A DNA stretch of 64,000 nucleotides from Tetrastigma voinierianum (GCA_016808115.1 JAEQBH010002177.1:620001-684000); one strand, 5' to 3'. Numbered from the stretch's first letter, positions 11,641 to 23,988 are shown. The notes: generated by a model from the sequence alone, not told the origin. Numbers and translations are program-made.

Positions 11641-11789
11641 CGCCAGAGGATTGAAGTTTCAACCTATTCACCCAGAGCCATTATGGAATCCTCAAACTCC
11701 TACCTCCGTAAAAGTAGCAGAACAATTACAATTCCTGGCCATGTTTAGGAAATTCATCTCGCTTACATACCGACAAAGCCATTTTTTAA

Positions 11790-12700
11790 CATTCTTTTAA
11801 ACTGGCCAAATGTGATCGCTTTGAATATGAATGTGACCAGGCTTTCATGGAAATCAAGCAATATCTCACCAAACCACCAATTCTGGCTAGCCCCAAGGTA
11901 GGTGACACGCTCTATCTTTACCTAATAGTTTCTGATGTCTCGGTGAGTGCATCTTTGTTCATAAAAGATGAAAATCGAAAAACATGTACTCCGTTGTTCT
12001 TCATAAGCAAATTTATCTCGAGGTGGAAACTCGACATAATCTCTTCTAGGCATTTGGCTCTCCGTGTGGTGACTAAAAAGCTCTGCCCTTACTTCCAAGC
12101 ACACCCTATCGTCGTGCTGACCAATCTTCCACTACGAAGCACCATACTTAAACCCGACTTATCGGGAAGGACGGGCTCGATGGATCATTGAGCTGCCGAG
12201 CTTGACATCCGCACAAACCCCGCTTGGCAATAAATGACAAATATCGCACTTTTTAGCAGATCCCCAACAAGACGCTGCACCCGAGTAAAGCCAACCGGTG
12301 GATCCTTGGGGCAGGATGGTGCTTCCAAAACAAGGTTTGTCGGGTTTCGCAGCCTAAAGCCCAACAAGGAGAGAACGGAAGGTGCCTCTATAGTTGGGAC
12401 TTCCCGCATCCAATAATGAGCGAAATATGAAGCTTATCCTAGCCTATGATAGACCTCGTAATCTTCGTATCCTTTAAAAGATCATACGTGCGACTTAACC
12501 GGCCGTGGACAGTAAACAGGAGTATGAACCCGGATCAGCGCATGGCCAAGTATGTATGCCCTCATATTCCTACCAGATTTGTGGCTTGGAAGCTTGAGCA
12601 TATCTCAAGGGGTTTAAACGAAAAGGTAAATGCCTTAGCAGTAGTGGCCACCTCCCTACCAACCAAAGAAACAGTACTCCTCCCTGTCTATTACCAGTAG
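11790..12700 (+). pseudogene. E2 RT connection and RNase H
   Basis: The frame from 11793 reads LAKCDRFEYECDQAFMEIKQ then LTKPPILASPKVGDTLYLYL and VSDVSVSASLF, the start of the gypsy RNase H region. Further on are SSRHLALRVVTKKLCPYFQAH and VVLTNLPL, and at 12540-12700 KLEHISRGLNEKVNALAVVA near the end. Frames change around 12.19 and 12.45 kb. The first acidic residue lies in IVSDVSVSA. Confidence 0.82.
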
Positions 12701-12949
12701 GAGTCGTCAATTGCTACCAACCGAGTGAACGATATAGAATATACATGTCCCTCTTTGATGACTCTAATAGCTCGCTACCTGAGCTCGGGATAACTCCCGT
12801 ATAGCAGGGTCGGAGCCCACAAGATTCGAGTTAAAGCGGCTCGATTTTCCCTAGTGAATGGGCAGTTATATAAACGTTCTTTAAGCGAGTTGTATCTCAA
12901 ATGTCTCACCACCTAGCAGGGGCAGTATGCATTAGCAGAACTTCATGAA

Positions 12950-13980
12950 GGAATATGAGGAAACCATCCACGCGACAGAACTTTGGCGCACAAGGCCCAT
13001 ATCCAGAGCTACTACTGGCCAACTTTGAGGGCCGATGCAGCCGCATACGTCATGAAGTGTGATCGCTGCCAACAGCAAGCCCCTATTTCGAGGGTGCCGG
13101 CTCAGAACCTAACAACCATAACGAGCCCCTGGCCATTCGCCCAATGGGGAATTAATATAGTTGGACCATTACCTACCACCCCAGCACAAAAGAAGCTATT
13201 ACTGGTAGCGACATACTATTTAAGCAAATGGATAAAAGCCGGTCTTCAGCCCCACAGATACAGGATACTGCAATTTGTATGAAGAACATAGTTTTGCCAA
13301 TTTGGAATACCACAATTTATAGTAATTGACAATGGGGTCCCAATTTGACAAACAAAGGTATACGGAGAACTTCTACGACGAAGACTCAGATTCAACCCCG
13401 CTTGCATCTACAAAGGAACTGGCCAAAAAGATCTTTCGACAAGCATTCCTAACAAATTTTTAAAAGCCGTCCGAATTCCGGCCAAAGGGAAATAGGTAGA
13501 TGAGCTACCAGGAGTCCTATGGGCCTATAGGATCACTAGTCGGAAACCAACTGGGATATTGCCATTCGCCCTTACTTACGGGATGGAGGCTATAATCCCC
13601 ACATAAATTGGGATGCCCACACTTTGAATTGGAATTTCTAAAGAGGCTAATGTCGAAGCCGTTACTAAAGACCTAGATTTGGTAGACGAGCTCCGCGAAG
13701 GTGCAGTTATGCGTATAGTGTCATACCAGCAAAGACTAACAAGCATGTATAATAGGCAAGTAAAACCGCGAACATTCCAAGACGGAAAATTGGTCTTGAG
13801 ACGAGTCTTTGAAAACACTACTAACCCAACAGACGGGAAGGGCCATATACGGTAGTCCGAAAGGGGGAGCAATCTGACCATGCTTGAATAAGCTGACGGG
13901 ACTGCACTCCAAAATGTGGAATGCCACATCCGACAGGTATTACCTGCAAAAATTTTTAAAATTGTTACTATCAATAAAGA
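12950..13980 (+). pseudogene. E2 integrase
   Basis: The frame at 12983-13282 holds the zinc-binding CDRCQQQAP part, then WGINIVGPLPTTPAQKKLLL. In the catalytic core the first acidic residue is normally the Asp of WGID; here it is Asn, so the enzyme would be dead. After a frame change, QFGIPQFIVIDNG keeps the second Asp, but the Glu block reads TGQKDL and lacks the Glu. VDELPGVLWAYRI and PFALTYGMEAIIPT follow, and the reading continues to a stop just after 13980. Confidence 0.85.
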
Positions 13981-13984
13981 CCGT

Positions 13985-14850
13985 CTTTAAAATATTGTGA
14001 TTTTTGCAACTGCCACTTCTTAAAAAGTCCAGATATGGCTGATATCTTGCTGGCACTTTCAAAAGACCAGACTATGGCTCTTACCGCCGGGCACTGCAAA
14101 AGTCCAAATATGTATCGATATTCCGTCGCACTTTCAAAAGACCAACTGGTGGGTTTCCAAATTCTTACCGCACTCAGAAACGATATTTCCAAATATCCAA
14201 CCACTTACTTCAAAGACTTGCTGTGGCTCTTAGCCTGCTAGCACTCACAAAAGTCCATATATGGCTGATATCCTACTGGCACTTTCAAAAGATCAGACTG
14301 TGGCTCTTAGCCTGCTGGCACTCGCAAAAGTCTAAATATGGTTGATATCTTACTAGCACTTTCAAAAGACCATATCGTGGCTCTTAGCCTGCTAGTACTC
14401 GTAAAAGTCCATATATGGATGATATCCTACTAGTACTTTCAAAACCGCATCGCGGGCTCTTGTATTCGGGCACTGCAAAGTCCAGATATGGCTAATATCC
14501 CGTCGGGCACTTTCAAAAGACCGTGATCATGGCTCTTAGATTCGTCGCACTGTGAAAAGTCCAGAAGATATGGCTAATATCATGTTGGCACTTTCAAAAG
14601 ACCAGACTATGGCTCTTAGCCTGCTGGCACTCGTAAAAGTCCAGATATGGCTAATATCCTGTTGGCACTTTCAAAAGACTAGACTATGACTCTTAGCCCG
14701 TTGAATTGCAAAGTCCGTGACATGGTCGATATCCCTAGCACTTTCAAAGACTCACTGGGTGGGCTTTTGTAGCTTGTTATCACTCATAAAAGACCAAACT
14801 GAGGCTCCATGCCTGCTGGCACTTTCACAAATACTAGGCATGATCCCTAG
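13985..14850 (+). repeat. Tandem array of ~75-bp units downstream of E2 pol
   Basis: About eleven imperfect copies carry GCACTTTCAAAAGACCA, TGGCTCTTAGCCTGCTGG, AAAAGTCCAGATATGGCT and GATATCCTGC in fixed order; spacing of the ACTTTCAAAAG phrase is about 74-79 bp. The array starts immediately after the integrase reading frame ends. Tat/Ogre elements are known for variable tandem repeats in this position, which can seed satellites. Confidence 0.88.
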
Positions 14851-14897
14851 CCTGCTAATGCATGCCAAAGCACAATCCCCATCGGGTTTGCTGGGGC

Positions 14898-15178
14898 TAA
14901 CCATTCAAGGTGAATAGAAGGGATCGAAACCTAAAGTTGAAATAGAGAACATCAACGGAAGAGAATACCTACGTTGAAAACATGAGAGCCCCTATGTTAC
15001 CACAGTGCCCTCTACTTCAAGGAAGGGAGGGAGCTTGAGGCTTCACCCTTCCCAAGCTGTCATCCCCGAGGGTGTTTGGCTAGTGAGAAAGTGAAGGAAA
15101 ATGAAAGAAAATCCAGAGAGAAAAACAACGAGGCTTCTCCAGGAAGCTTTTCCAATTTCAATCAATGAATTCACCAGT
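14898..15178 (+). repeat. Long direct repeat, left copy (~280 bp)
   Basis: It begins CTAACCATTCAAGGTGAAT and ends TTTCAATCAATGAAT. It is repeated in the same orientation at 18750-19027 with small differences. It includes the run AATCCAGAGAGAAAAACAAC. The origin is unclear: it may be the E2 3' UTR present in two Tat copies. Confidence 0.82.
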
Positions 15179-15222
15179 TCAAATTTTACGGTGAGTCATT
15201 TACGCAAAGAAAACACATCCTT

Positions 15223-15492
15223 GTGGACAATCCTAGAGCCACTATGCTATAGTAGCTACGCTTACATCAAAGATTTAGGTGTTAGGTTGCAATATTGTTG
15301 ATTCGTGATTGTTTACGTGCCACACATAAATACATGCGAATCAAATGGCGCCTCGTATCAAATGATTTTAACTAATCCTACTCTGAATCTCTAAACCACT
15401 CGAATTATGTGTAGCCATGTGGCATCTCTAAACTAACATTATTTATAACCTAACACCTTCAGACTAGTGTAGCATAGCCACTGTGAATGCCC
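15223..15492. mobile_element. Probable PIF/Harbinger-type MITE
   Basis: The right end read inward is GGGCATTCACAGTGGCTATG; the left end read inward has GGACAATCCTAGAGCCACTA and then TGCTATAGTAG. Both continue to a shared GGTGTTAGGTT block in inverted orientation (about 15278 and 15450). A TAA follows the right end, compatible with the TWA duplication of Harbinger MITEs, but the matching left triplet is not clear. There is no coding capacity. Confidence 0.5.
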
Positions 15493-16149
15493 TAAAATAA
15501 TCCCAACAATTTTATAAATATGTCTGTGGTGTAAAATAAATTTATACTACATTCTGACTAAAAACAAAATGATAAAAACCTAAAATTTTACATTATCAAA
15601 TAAACTTGGTAAAAATGTCAAATGAGGACCTAAGGGTCATAAATGAGAAGTGAAAATTTAAAATGAAAATGAAATGAAATTAAGTGAAAATGGAGGTGAA
15701 ATGATGCTTTAAAATTAGAAAAATGAGATAAGACCCATTTAATGATAAGTCAAACATGGCCTTAAGTTAGATTGGGGATTTAAGACCAAAATGGTCTATG
15801 GAATGCCCATTTGGGCATTCAACGTTTTTGAGAGAGAAGAAAAGAGAAGAAGAGAGGGATTGTGAATTTGAGTTTCTATGAGATCAAGAGTTTATGAGTT
15901 ATAAAGAAGAAGGAAGAAGAGCAAAGAAAAGAAAAGGAAGAGATTTAAAGGTAAGAAACAAAACCATAACCCCTTCTTGTGTGTTTGGGCTTGAGAAAAC
16001 CTCAGCTTTGTAAAGTGTTTTGAATGGTTTATTCAGTTTGAGGTGTTTTGTACTGTTTGGATTGGTTTTGAGAATTTTTGTAAAGGAAATGATGAAATTT
16101 CAAAGGAGTTTGCCAAAATTTTCAAAACCCCTGCTTGTCTTGGCTATAA

Positions 16150-16860
16150 GTTGCTATAATCATCCAAATTGAGGATTCCAATTGCAAGAAACCATAAGAT
16201 CTATAGATACAAATGTATAGAAGGGACTAGGAGCAAATTGTAGATCTAAGGCTCCCGAATATGGGCTTAAAATGTAGTTTCGTAGCTAATGTAGTATGCT
16301 ATGTTTTGGTGTGGTTGTGGTGTTTCACTATAAGTTGAGTTTCACTCATCCAAATTGAGTGATTCAAAATTATAGGATAAATCAGACTTCTAGGGGAATA
16401 AATTTACTTGAAGGAAGTGGTATGCAAATTAGAACTCAAAGTTCCCGTAAATCGGTCAAAGTGGAGCTATGTGCAAGAACAATCCGATTCTCGCGGTAAA
16501 TTAGAGAACTGGATGTAAAATGCACACTTGAGTTTTGGTGATCCAAATTGATGATTACACCTGAGAAGAAAACTTAGAACCATAGATCTAAATGAGTAGA
16601 AGGAACCATTACCAATTTATGGAGTTAAGACCCCGAAATCGAGGACAACATTAGGTAAACTGAGCGAGCTAGGCAGTACTCGACTCGCCATTAAAATGCC
16701 GTAACTCGAGTTTGGGTGATCCAAATGATGATTCCACTACTAATAAACATAGGCTCATAGAGATATACTTTGGTTGGAAGGAAGAATGTATGTAAATATG
16801 GCCTGGCAGGTCCCCGTAAAATTTTTCAAGTGAAGGTGTATTGGTAGACATCAACCCTAA
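16150..16860 (+). repeat. Four ~190-bp tandem modules
   Basis: Modules start near 16157, 16349, 16540 and 16720, each with ATCCAAATTGA(G/T)GATT, then a CATAGATCTA-like phrase, AGAAGGGA(C/A)-like phrase and a CCCCG(A/T)A phrase. Spacing is 180-193 bp. Confidence 0.75.
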
Positions 16861-17663
16861 ACCAAAATCCTAGAATGCACAACCGATTTTTTTTTCTTCG
16901 GTTGTTCTTGGATAATGATATTACTTATAATGGATTAGGGTTGTTGACTTATAGCTTGACCCAAGAACGGACTCGAGGATAGGAATCAAGAGCCATGCTT
17001 TTGAGTTTGTTCTTCAATCTCTCTTGTTTCCAAATTTCCAGAAAGCTCGACTACACTCTTCTTCATTGTTTCAAAATTGATTGTGAAATGTTATGAAATA
17101 TTGAAATGATTTATGATAAATTACATATTGATTTGTTTTAAATTGATTTGAGACAACCGACACAAGTAAATAAATCGTGATATGAAAATTTGCATAAGTG
17201 TTGAAAAAATAAATTATTGTATCCAAATGTATATACACTATTGTAAATTGTATAGAATGATCTAAGGCCCTTAAAAGAATGTTTACCATTAAATCTTCGA
17301 AGTTAAGGATAGATTATACAATTACCAAAGGTCAAATTAATGGGATTACGCCAAATGGAATGAAGTGTCACTCCAATCCGTAGCTTCCATGGACAAAGAT
17401 TTTAGTGTTCAATAAATTGATTTTTAATAACAACAACATACTCCCAATGACCGCATTTATGTTATAAACCATTTTATACCGCAACAGAAAGCATTGGAAC
17501 CGTACTGTTGATTCAAGCATCCCGTGCATCAAAAGCATAAAGTTAAATTCGATATGGGCAAATGATAATAAGATTGAAAAGAGAGCATGATTTGTGATTT
17601 GAATGATTTAGTGCATATGAAATTGCATAACTTGAAATGACCAATGAATTGTAATTGAATGTA

Positions 17664-17691
<28 letters not shown>
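17664..17691. repeat. (AT)n microsatellite
   Basis: About 14 uninterrupted AT dinucleotides lie inside the LTR-like region. Confidence 0.95.
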
Positions 17692-17694
<3 letters not shown>

Positions 17695-18182
17695 ACTGCA
17701 TTGGTCATTGGGAAAAATGTACAAAAGCATTGTTTTATAATCATCGTGATGAATTGGATTAAATCGAAATGAAGAAAGAATTGTATAGAACCACTACATG
17801 AATATGCTTAGCGCGTTGTTTTGTCATCACGGTATCGAAAGAATTGTGCACGAGGGACACAAAGACCCAGAGATTTAGAGTCAACGCCAAGCCTTTCGAG
17901 GTGTCAAGCAAAGATCCGACCATGCATTCAAGTGAAATGGATTTGACCATTTCAGAGTAAACTCATTTTATTTTGTAATGTTTTTGATATTGAAAACTGA
18001 TATATTTTGTAAATGATATGATTGAAAATGGCATACAATGCCATATTGTACAAATGTGGGATTTATCCCAAATGATGGGCCACTGCAGAAATGTTTTGTC
18101 GATATTATTATGGCATATTCTACAAGATACGAAAAAAATGTATTTGTATTCGTATTAGTAGCGCTGGCCTTTACATTTATTT

Positions 18183-18194
18183 TGGTATCAGAGC
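18183..18194 (+). promoter_or_regulatory. Primer-binding site TGGTATCAGAGC
   Basis: This is the exact consensus of the plant initiator tRNA-Met primer site. It lies downstream of an LTR-like end ...TTTACA and is followed by non-coding sequence to 18750, so the element's genes are missing. Confidence 0.78.
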
Positions 18195-18749
18195 ACAAGC
18201 AGCATAGAGCTACGGTTTTGAAAATGTATTTGTATTTGTATTAGTGTTTGAATATATCTTAAAAGTAAAAGTATTAGTAGTGCAATGGACGCATAATATT
18301 ATAGCACAAGGGTCTTGATCGTCCACAATGATGAGTTTTCATGTAAATGACTACAAAGGAAGTTTGAACTCAAGAATTCATTTTGGATTTTGGGTTGTTA
18401 TAAAGAGGGGTTTGAAGTTGGAAATCGTAACTAAAGTGATGTAAAAATATAGAAAGAATTCTATGTTGGGATGACTAGGATTGGGTTCCTAGGGCAAATG
18501 AGGGTTCTCGTGTGGTCTTTTCCTCAGACTAGGAAAGTAAACCCATAGTTACCTCGAATCGGATTTTGATTTAGCTATAAACCTACCTTCAATAACTATC
18601 CTTTGGAAAATGGCATTCAATGTCCATTAACGTTCTCGCCACTGTAGTCCCGTCTCTTAATCACCTTTTCCAATGGCTCAAGAACGATAACCAACCAACA
18701 TCACATAACGGAAGCACAATCATCTAATGACGTAAAGCTACTATATATA

Positions 18750-19027
18750 ACACTAATCCATTCAAGGTGAATCGAAGGGATCAAAAACCTAAAGTTGAAA
18801 GAGAACATCAACTAAGAGAATACCACGTTGAAAACATGAGAGCCTCAGCCACAGTTCCCTGCCCACGCCCTCACTTCATGAACGAGGGAGTCACACTCAT
18901 CCCTCCTCGATGTTTTCATCCTCAAAGGAAGAAGAAGGACAGAAAATGAATGAAAATGAAAGAAAATCCAGAGAGAAAAACAACGAGGCTTCTCCAGGAA
19001 GCTTTTCCAATTTCAATCAATGAATGA
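18750..19027 (+). repeat. Long direct repeat, right copy (~280 bp)
   Basis: This is the second copy of 14898-15178, from CTAATCCATTCAAGGTGAAT to TTTCAATCAATGAAT. The central part (18840-18930) differs more than the ends. The last ~90 bp are nearly identical to the left copy. Confidence 0.82.
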
Positions 19028-19985
19028 TTACAAAGTCTTGTCTCTGGCATATATGCATAACTGCATATACAAATTACCAAAATATCAAAAGAGAATCACT
19101 ATTACATAGGGAAAAATTTGGAACATATCAAAAAGAGTACAAAAAGGCATATCAATGTAGATAGAATCTAAATTCAGAGGTCGCGAAAATTCAGAAGTTG
19201 TAAAATTACAGCCGCGAATTTCACAGGGTTAAATCTCAACCCTTGCGGTAAATTACAGTCAGTTGCTTCTTCAAGATCGCTTCTTTCTTCCAATTTTTCA
19301 TCTACAGCTCTGATTTCAACTTGAATTCTCCGAGAGATTGAGTCAATTTCTAACCTTAAGTATTAACTAGTCATGAAAAACTATAAAATTCACCATAAAA
19401 TATGATCAGTAGCATAGCTAGGTCCTTAACATGGCAACCGGGTTAATTAAGTTGATTACTACATAAAAAGTGCTCAAAACCTGTAGTAATAAGAGTGTAA
19501 AACACTGGTTTGGGGTAGTAATCGTGCATGCTCTAAGCACAACCAGACGACACTGGGCTCGCCCACCAAGGTCAGAGCTCAATATGTGGGTACTTAGCCG
19601 ATATAACTCAGACTCCTGACTCTAAAGCATCAATCTCAAATGGGGTCGTTTGTTCAAAGAATTACAAAAGGTTATATCTAATAAATATGCCAATGGCATA
19701 GCTAGTTACACAGTGATATATGTTTAAGTGGTCATATTGGGCCCATTACAAAAAATTACATCTCGTAGATCGCTCAGGTGTCATTATTAGTTACACTATG
19801 GTATATGTCCGAGCAACGTATATTAAAGCAAACTAATGCAAAAATGAGGAAGAAGAAGTGCGGCCACACAATGGATACCATTTAAATCCTATGGGGCACC
19901 TCTACTGCACTCCTCCGCCACCTCTCTTATCAGTCAAGATTCCAAAGGTACCCAACAGGGACCATAGCGGCAAGAACACACTTTG
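19028..19985. other. No gene recognised; weak internal duplication
   Basis: This is non-coding on both strands. Two related ~75-bp segments lie at 19666-19740 and 19755-19830; they share ATTACAAAA, the TAGTTACAC phrase and TATATGT. Probably retroelement-derived, but I cannot name the family. Confidence 0.45.
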
Positions 19986-20235
19986 GAAAAAGAAAATTCC
20001 TTCGGTATCGCGCCCAATTTGGAACCTCTAGTTGATCTCCACAGATATTGTGTTTAAACGCACAAAGACCCACGTACCATAGATGAAAGTCAGTCTGCAA
20101 AGCCTTCCTGACGCCTCCACGGCCCCCTTTATCCTTGCCAATTCACAAGAACAGAGAGGAAGAAAAATCACAATAGGCGAAAAACTTTATGGATAGGCAA
20201 CACTAGAAGTCAGACCCCTATATATATGGGTGAAA
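19985..20235 (-). pseudogene. Second, truncated copy of the Tat antisense ORF with TATA-like box
   Basis: Reading the minus strand, 20063-20025 encodes AFKHNICGDQLEVPN, clearly related to IFKHNICGDRPKV in the main antisense ORF near 22.49 kb. A TATATATAGGGG box lies upstream at about 20226-20217, similar in setting to the TATAAATAGGGG box of the main copy. Most of the ORF between promoter and C-terminal motif is missing, so this is a deletion derivative or part of a second Tat element. Confidence 0.65.
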
Positions 20236-20539
20236 CATCGACGTATGCATTAAATGCCCCAATAGAAAATCATGCACAGCAGATAACGATGGGACGCGCG
20301 TGATACTTGTTGGATACACAAAAGTGCGACATTTATATAGGGTTTGGCCCTCAACATGTTTTGTTTTTCCTTTTGTGTAGAATAGGTGCTTTTGACCTTT
20401 TCTACCTAGCTTTTGGCGTAGGTCGTTTGATGTCCCGTGCACATTTTCGTATGCGCTTGCGCCGTAGAACAACTCAGAGATCATTGTTGCTCGATTATAG
20501 TCATTGGGAGGCCCCGTAGTGCTAAAGGAAGAGAGCAAT

Positions 20540-21436
20540 CAGGGAGGCAAAGTGGTACCACACACACTACGAGCACCTGCATCATATGCAAGTTGGAGCA
20601 ATGGTACCCTGCATTAACATAAGTGGGTACCGACACCCCAAGGTTGTTGAGTATCAGTTAGTAATTTTCGTGTACCAATACCACACTAATCGGTACCGAC
20701 ATACCAACATGCGATCTCTCAGATTTGAGCGAATTTCAATCTTGGTGCAAGGGCACGCCTATCTTTCTCGATCACCACTGAGATCACTAATGAGGATTGT
20801 ATTTAAGCCCACTTTAGGCGTAATTAAGGTTCAGATTCTAGGTTTTGGCTCTAACCTTTAGAGGTTTTCATATTTTTCTAGGTTTTCATAGGAGTAGAGT
20901 AATTTTAGTTTTCTTCTGATTCCAGTTTTAAGCATTTTTGTCTTTCTAGTTGGTTTTATAACTTGGTGTTCATTGAGAGACCTTGCGTTTTTTTATATCT
21001 CAACCTTTCAATTGAAGTGTTATTTCTCAAGTCACATTTACTATTAGTGTCCCAGCAATTATGAATCAATTCTCAGCTTTAATGGAGTTCTAAACCTCTA
21101 TGATAGGGTTCTAACGGTGGAAACTCACCTCCTTCAAGGTAACAACACCCTTCAATCTCTCTTTTGTGCTTCAATGGGATTTGTATGATATTAAACACTT
21201 ACGAAACTCTTATAAAACCTTAGTTTACATCTTCTTTGACAACGTGTGAACTAGAGACTCGTACATGTTGTGCTTGATCGCAAATGCACTTAAGAGTTCA
21301 AGAAAATCGTTTCGAAAGAAGCTTGTTATCGTCAATTGGTTCTTTTGTCTTACAAAGGCTTTTGTGTTATATCCCCGGGTCAAGACCATTCATCAATGGC
21401 TCAGATGAGATTGTAAGTGAGAGGTGGGTGTTACCA
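20540..21436 (+). mobile_element. LTR-like segment of an unidentified LTR element
   Basis: A TATTTAAGCCC box (about 20799) is followed by T-rich non-coding sequence. A primer-like site TGGTATGAGCG occurs at 21438-21448, one base after ...GTTACCA. The left boundary is not clear, and no gag or pol follows. It could be a partial element or a chance match. Confidence 0.4.
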
Positions 21437-21449
21437 CTGGTATGAGCGG

Positions 21450-22285
21450 AACCTATGACCCTATCATTCGCTCTCTTCTAGTTTTACAACAGCTTAAGCT
21501 TCAATCGATTAATAAATCGCTCCAATCACAACCCCGCATTTTACTTTAACCATTATTCATCGAAAAAGCAATCCTTATGATCACAAAGGAAACCACCAGT
21601 GGAGAGATGACCTGTGGACTCACAAAGATGATAATGCTTGGACGACATCATTCCTACGCTTTGAGAATAATTTCAGCACATGAATAGGACGGCTAATACC
21701 ACACGCTCATGAAGAATCACCCTTCACCTTCCCGCACGCTTTACGTGTGCATTAATTTTCCAACACGTCGGCTTCCCATACTCGGGTTTTGGAAGATAGT
21801 ACCTGCGAGAGTACCGTGGTTTAAACCCGCTACTCAGTTGACTGAGCGTTTGGCACACCTGGCTCGAGCCTACTTTTGAACCGGCCCATATGTAAGCATG
21901 TTGGCGCTTCCAAAAAAGAAACCATACGTTGCCTCCACCCTGTTGGTATGAAGTCGAAATATGATGATCATGGCCTCGGCTATAACTAAGGCTGAAGATG
22001 ACGCCTTGCCTGCAGGAACAAGGCGAACTACGCAAGAAGCTCTGACTTAGTATTGAGTGTCTTAGATAGACCATCCTAACGAGAAGTGAGGAAAGGGTTA
22101 CTCGTAGAGAGAAAGAGAATCAATGGCTTTAAGCAAGCGAGAGTATAAGGCGTGAGTAGTAAGAAATAAGAGATAGTAGAAGTAGAGCAAAAGGTGTATT
22201 TCATTGAAGAACCAATGGTGCCCAGAGTACACAAATGATGGCGGCCCGACCAAGGCCTTTACAAAAAGTTGTAATTAAGTAAGAA
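21450..22285. other. No gene recognised
   Basis: The longest frame (minus, 116 codons at 21724-22074) has no domain I recognise and no codon-like composition. The stretch probably belongs to retroelement 3' UTR sequence between the LTR-like segment and the antisense ORF. Confidence 0.4.
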
Positions 22286-23027
22286 TGGAGAAAGATGAAC
22301 TAGAGTCTACCATGGTCCTCGGCAGCATCAATCTCCATCGGCTCCTTAGCCGCCTCGTTCAGAGGAACTTCGGTCGTAGTGGCCTCAGCAGCCGTTTGGA
22401 CCCCCGGTACCTAGGGTTCACGAAGAACTCAGGAGGCAATGGGTCGATAGAGTCAAGCATCCCCTTTAGGACCTTTGGACGGTCTCCACAGATGTTGTGT
22501 TTGAAAATGCAACACCCATACCCATAGGAAAGATTGCCTCTGGCCAGTGTTCCTTCCATGACCTCCTTGTTCTTGCGGCAGTGGAGAAAGACATCATCCT
22601 TGACGTCCCAAGCTCTAGCGGGAGGCGTCAGATCAGCCTCTAGTCGGCGACTGAGCTCGGCCTTATGCTTAGCCTCTTCTACTACCACCTTAGCTTCCTC
22701 CGTAGTGGCCAAAGCATCTTTGACCCTAGCCAGGTCAACCTCCAATTTCTCCCTCGCGTCGCCCACTACGATGGCTACTAGTCGGGCAACCTAAGCTTTC
22801 TACTTAGCCTCATCTCTCTCTATTTCCGCACTCGCCGTTCTCTTAGAGCCCTCCTTGGCCTCCCATTCCCAATGTCTGGACCAAGACTGGGCCTTGCCTA
22901 GGGACTCTTCAAGAGCACGGTGCTCGGAGGCGGCTGCCTGGGCATAGAGTCGTAACCTCTTGGCATCCCCTAGCCTACGACGAAGCTCCTTGTGTTGGCG
23001 CCCCATGTTCTTGAGAGCCATCGCAGC

Positions 23028-23100
23028 CTGTAAAGAGAGAACATTAAAAGGAAATCATAACATCAAAACAAACAATCAAACACCAGAGGTTCAGCCATAC
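23028..23100 (-). other. Intron of the E2 antisense ORF
   Basis: The minus strand shows GAACTG|GTATGG at 23101/23100 and CTTTACAG|GCTGCG at 23028/23027, a 73-nt intron with canonical GT..AG ends on the antisense strand. The flanking reading frames are recognisable coding sequence. Confidence 0.72.
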
Positions 23101-23988
23101 CAGTTCGGCAGTCTCATCAAAGTCATGGTTGCGCATATACATCCCGTCCTCGATCACGCACTGGTAAGACCTCTTATCCAGGTTGACGGGGAAGGGGATG
23201 GAGTATTCCTCCTCTCAAGCCAATGTCGATACAAGGAAGCTGTGAGGTTAAAGGTTGCGCATATGCGGGACAGAAGGGTCCCTCTGGTCGAAGGGCCTCC
23301 AATAGTTAATGAGTGTTCGGGCAGTTTCTTGGTCAGGAGCTAACTCATCGGTCGCTTCGACAAGTAAAGCCTCGACAGACACATCGTCAACACGGGAAAT
23401 TCTCCGACTGGAACCTCATCCTCCAATGCTGCACAAGCATTTCGAGAGACATCCTAGGCGGCACTCTCGATAGCAGACGGGGCCTCAAGGACTACCTCCG
23501 CATGGGTAGAGCCTTTGGGCAGTGACTTTAGAAGGTCCGCAATAACAAAATGCTCACCCTTGACGACCTCGTTGGGAAAAGGACGAGGAAAAACATGCAC
23601 TATGTAGGGGAAAGGACTAGCTCCCAAATCCTACAAGTTCTTTGCAGATAGAAGGAGCTTGTGATGGCGCTCCCACTCTGTGATCTCCAACAACCAACGG
23701 ATGCGATCCAGCCTCGCCTTCTCCACCAAGTTGACCAGCCAACCTCGTGCGCTTCTATCTACAAATCATCAAAAATATAGGTATGTCAATACACCCACCA
23801 CCTAGGGAAGTGAAAGATGTACAAAAATAGGAACGAAGACAAACCCGAGAGCGTAAAGGACTAGTTGCGAGTGAAAGAAGTCTGGAGCCGAGTTTCATTT
23901 CCGGTCCTTAACCAGGATGACCCCTTTTGCCTCCGTCTTAGGGGAGTCAGGGAGCCCGGTTATGAATTGCAGTCGGGGACTATGGGTC

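Larger units (their letters stand above)
15500..18176 (+). mobile_element. LTR-like region of another gypsy element, right end fixed by primer site
   Basis: This is non-coding, AT-rich sequence with a purine-rich leader (15830-15950), four ~190-bp tandem modules (16150-16860) and an AT microsatellite. It ends GCCTTTACA a few bases before a primer site at 18183. Long LTRs with such modules occur in Del/Tekay elements; compare 60497-63331. The left boundary was not found, and only about 560 bp of internal sequence follow before the long direct repeat. Confidence 0.55.

Noticed and set aside
22534..23343. Plus-strand ORFs across 22.5-23.3 kb
   Set aside because: They are the complement of the antisense ORF exons, which show conserved motifs and splice sites on the minus strand.
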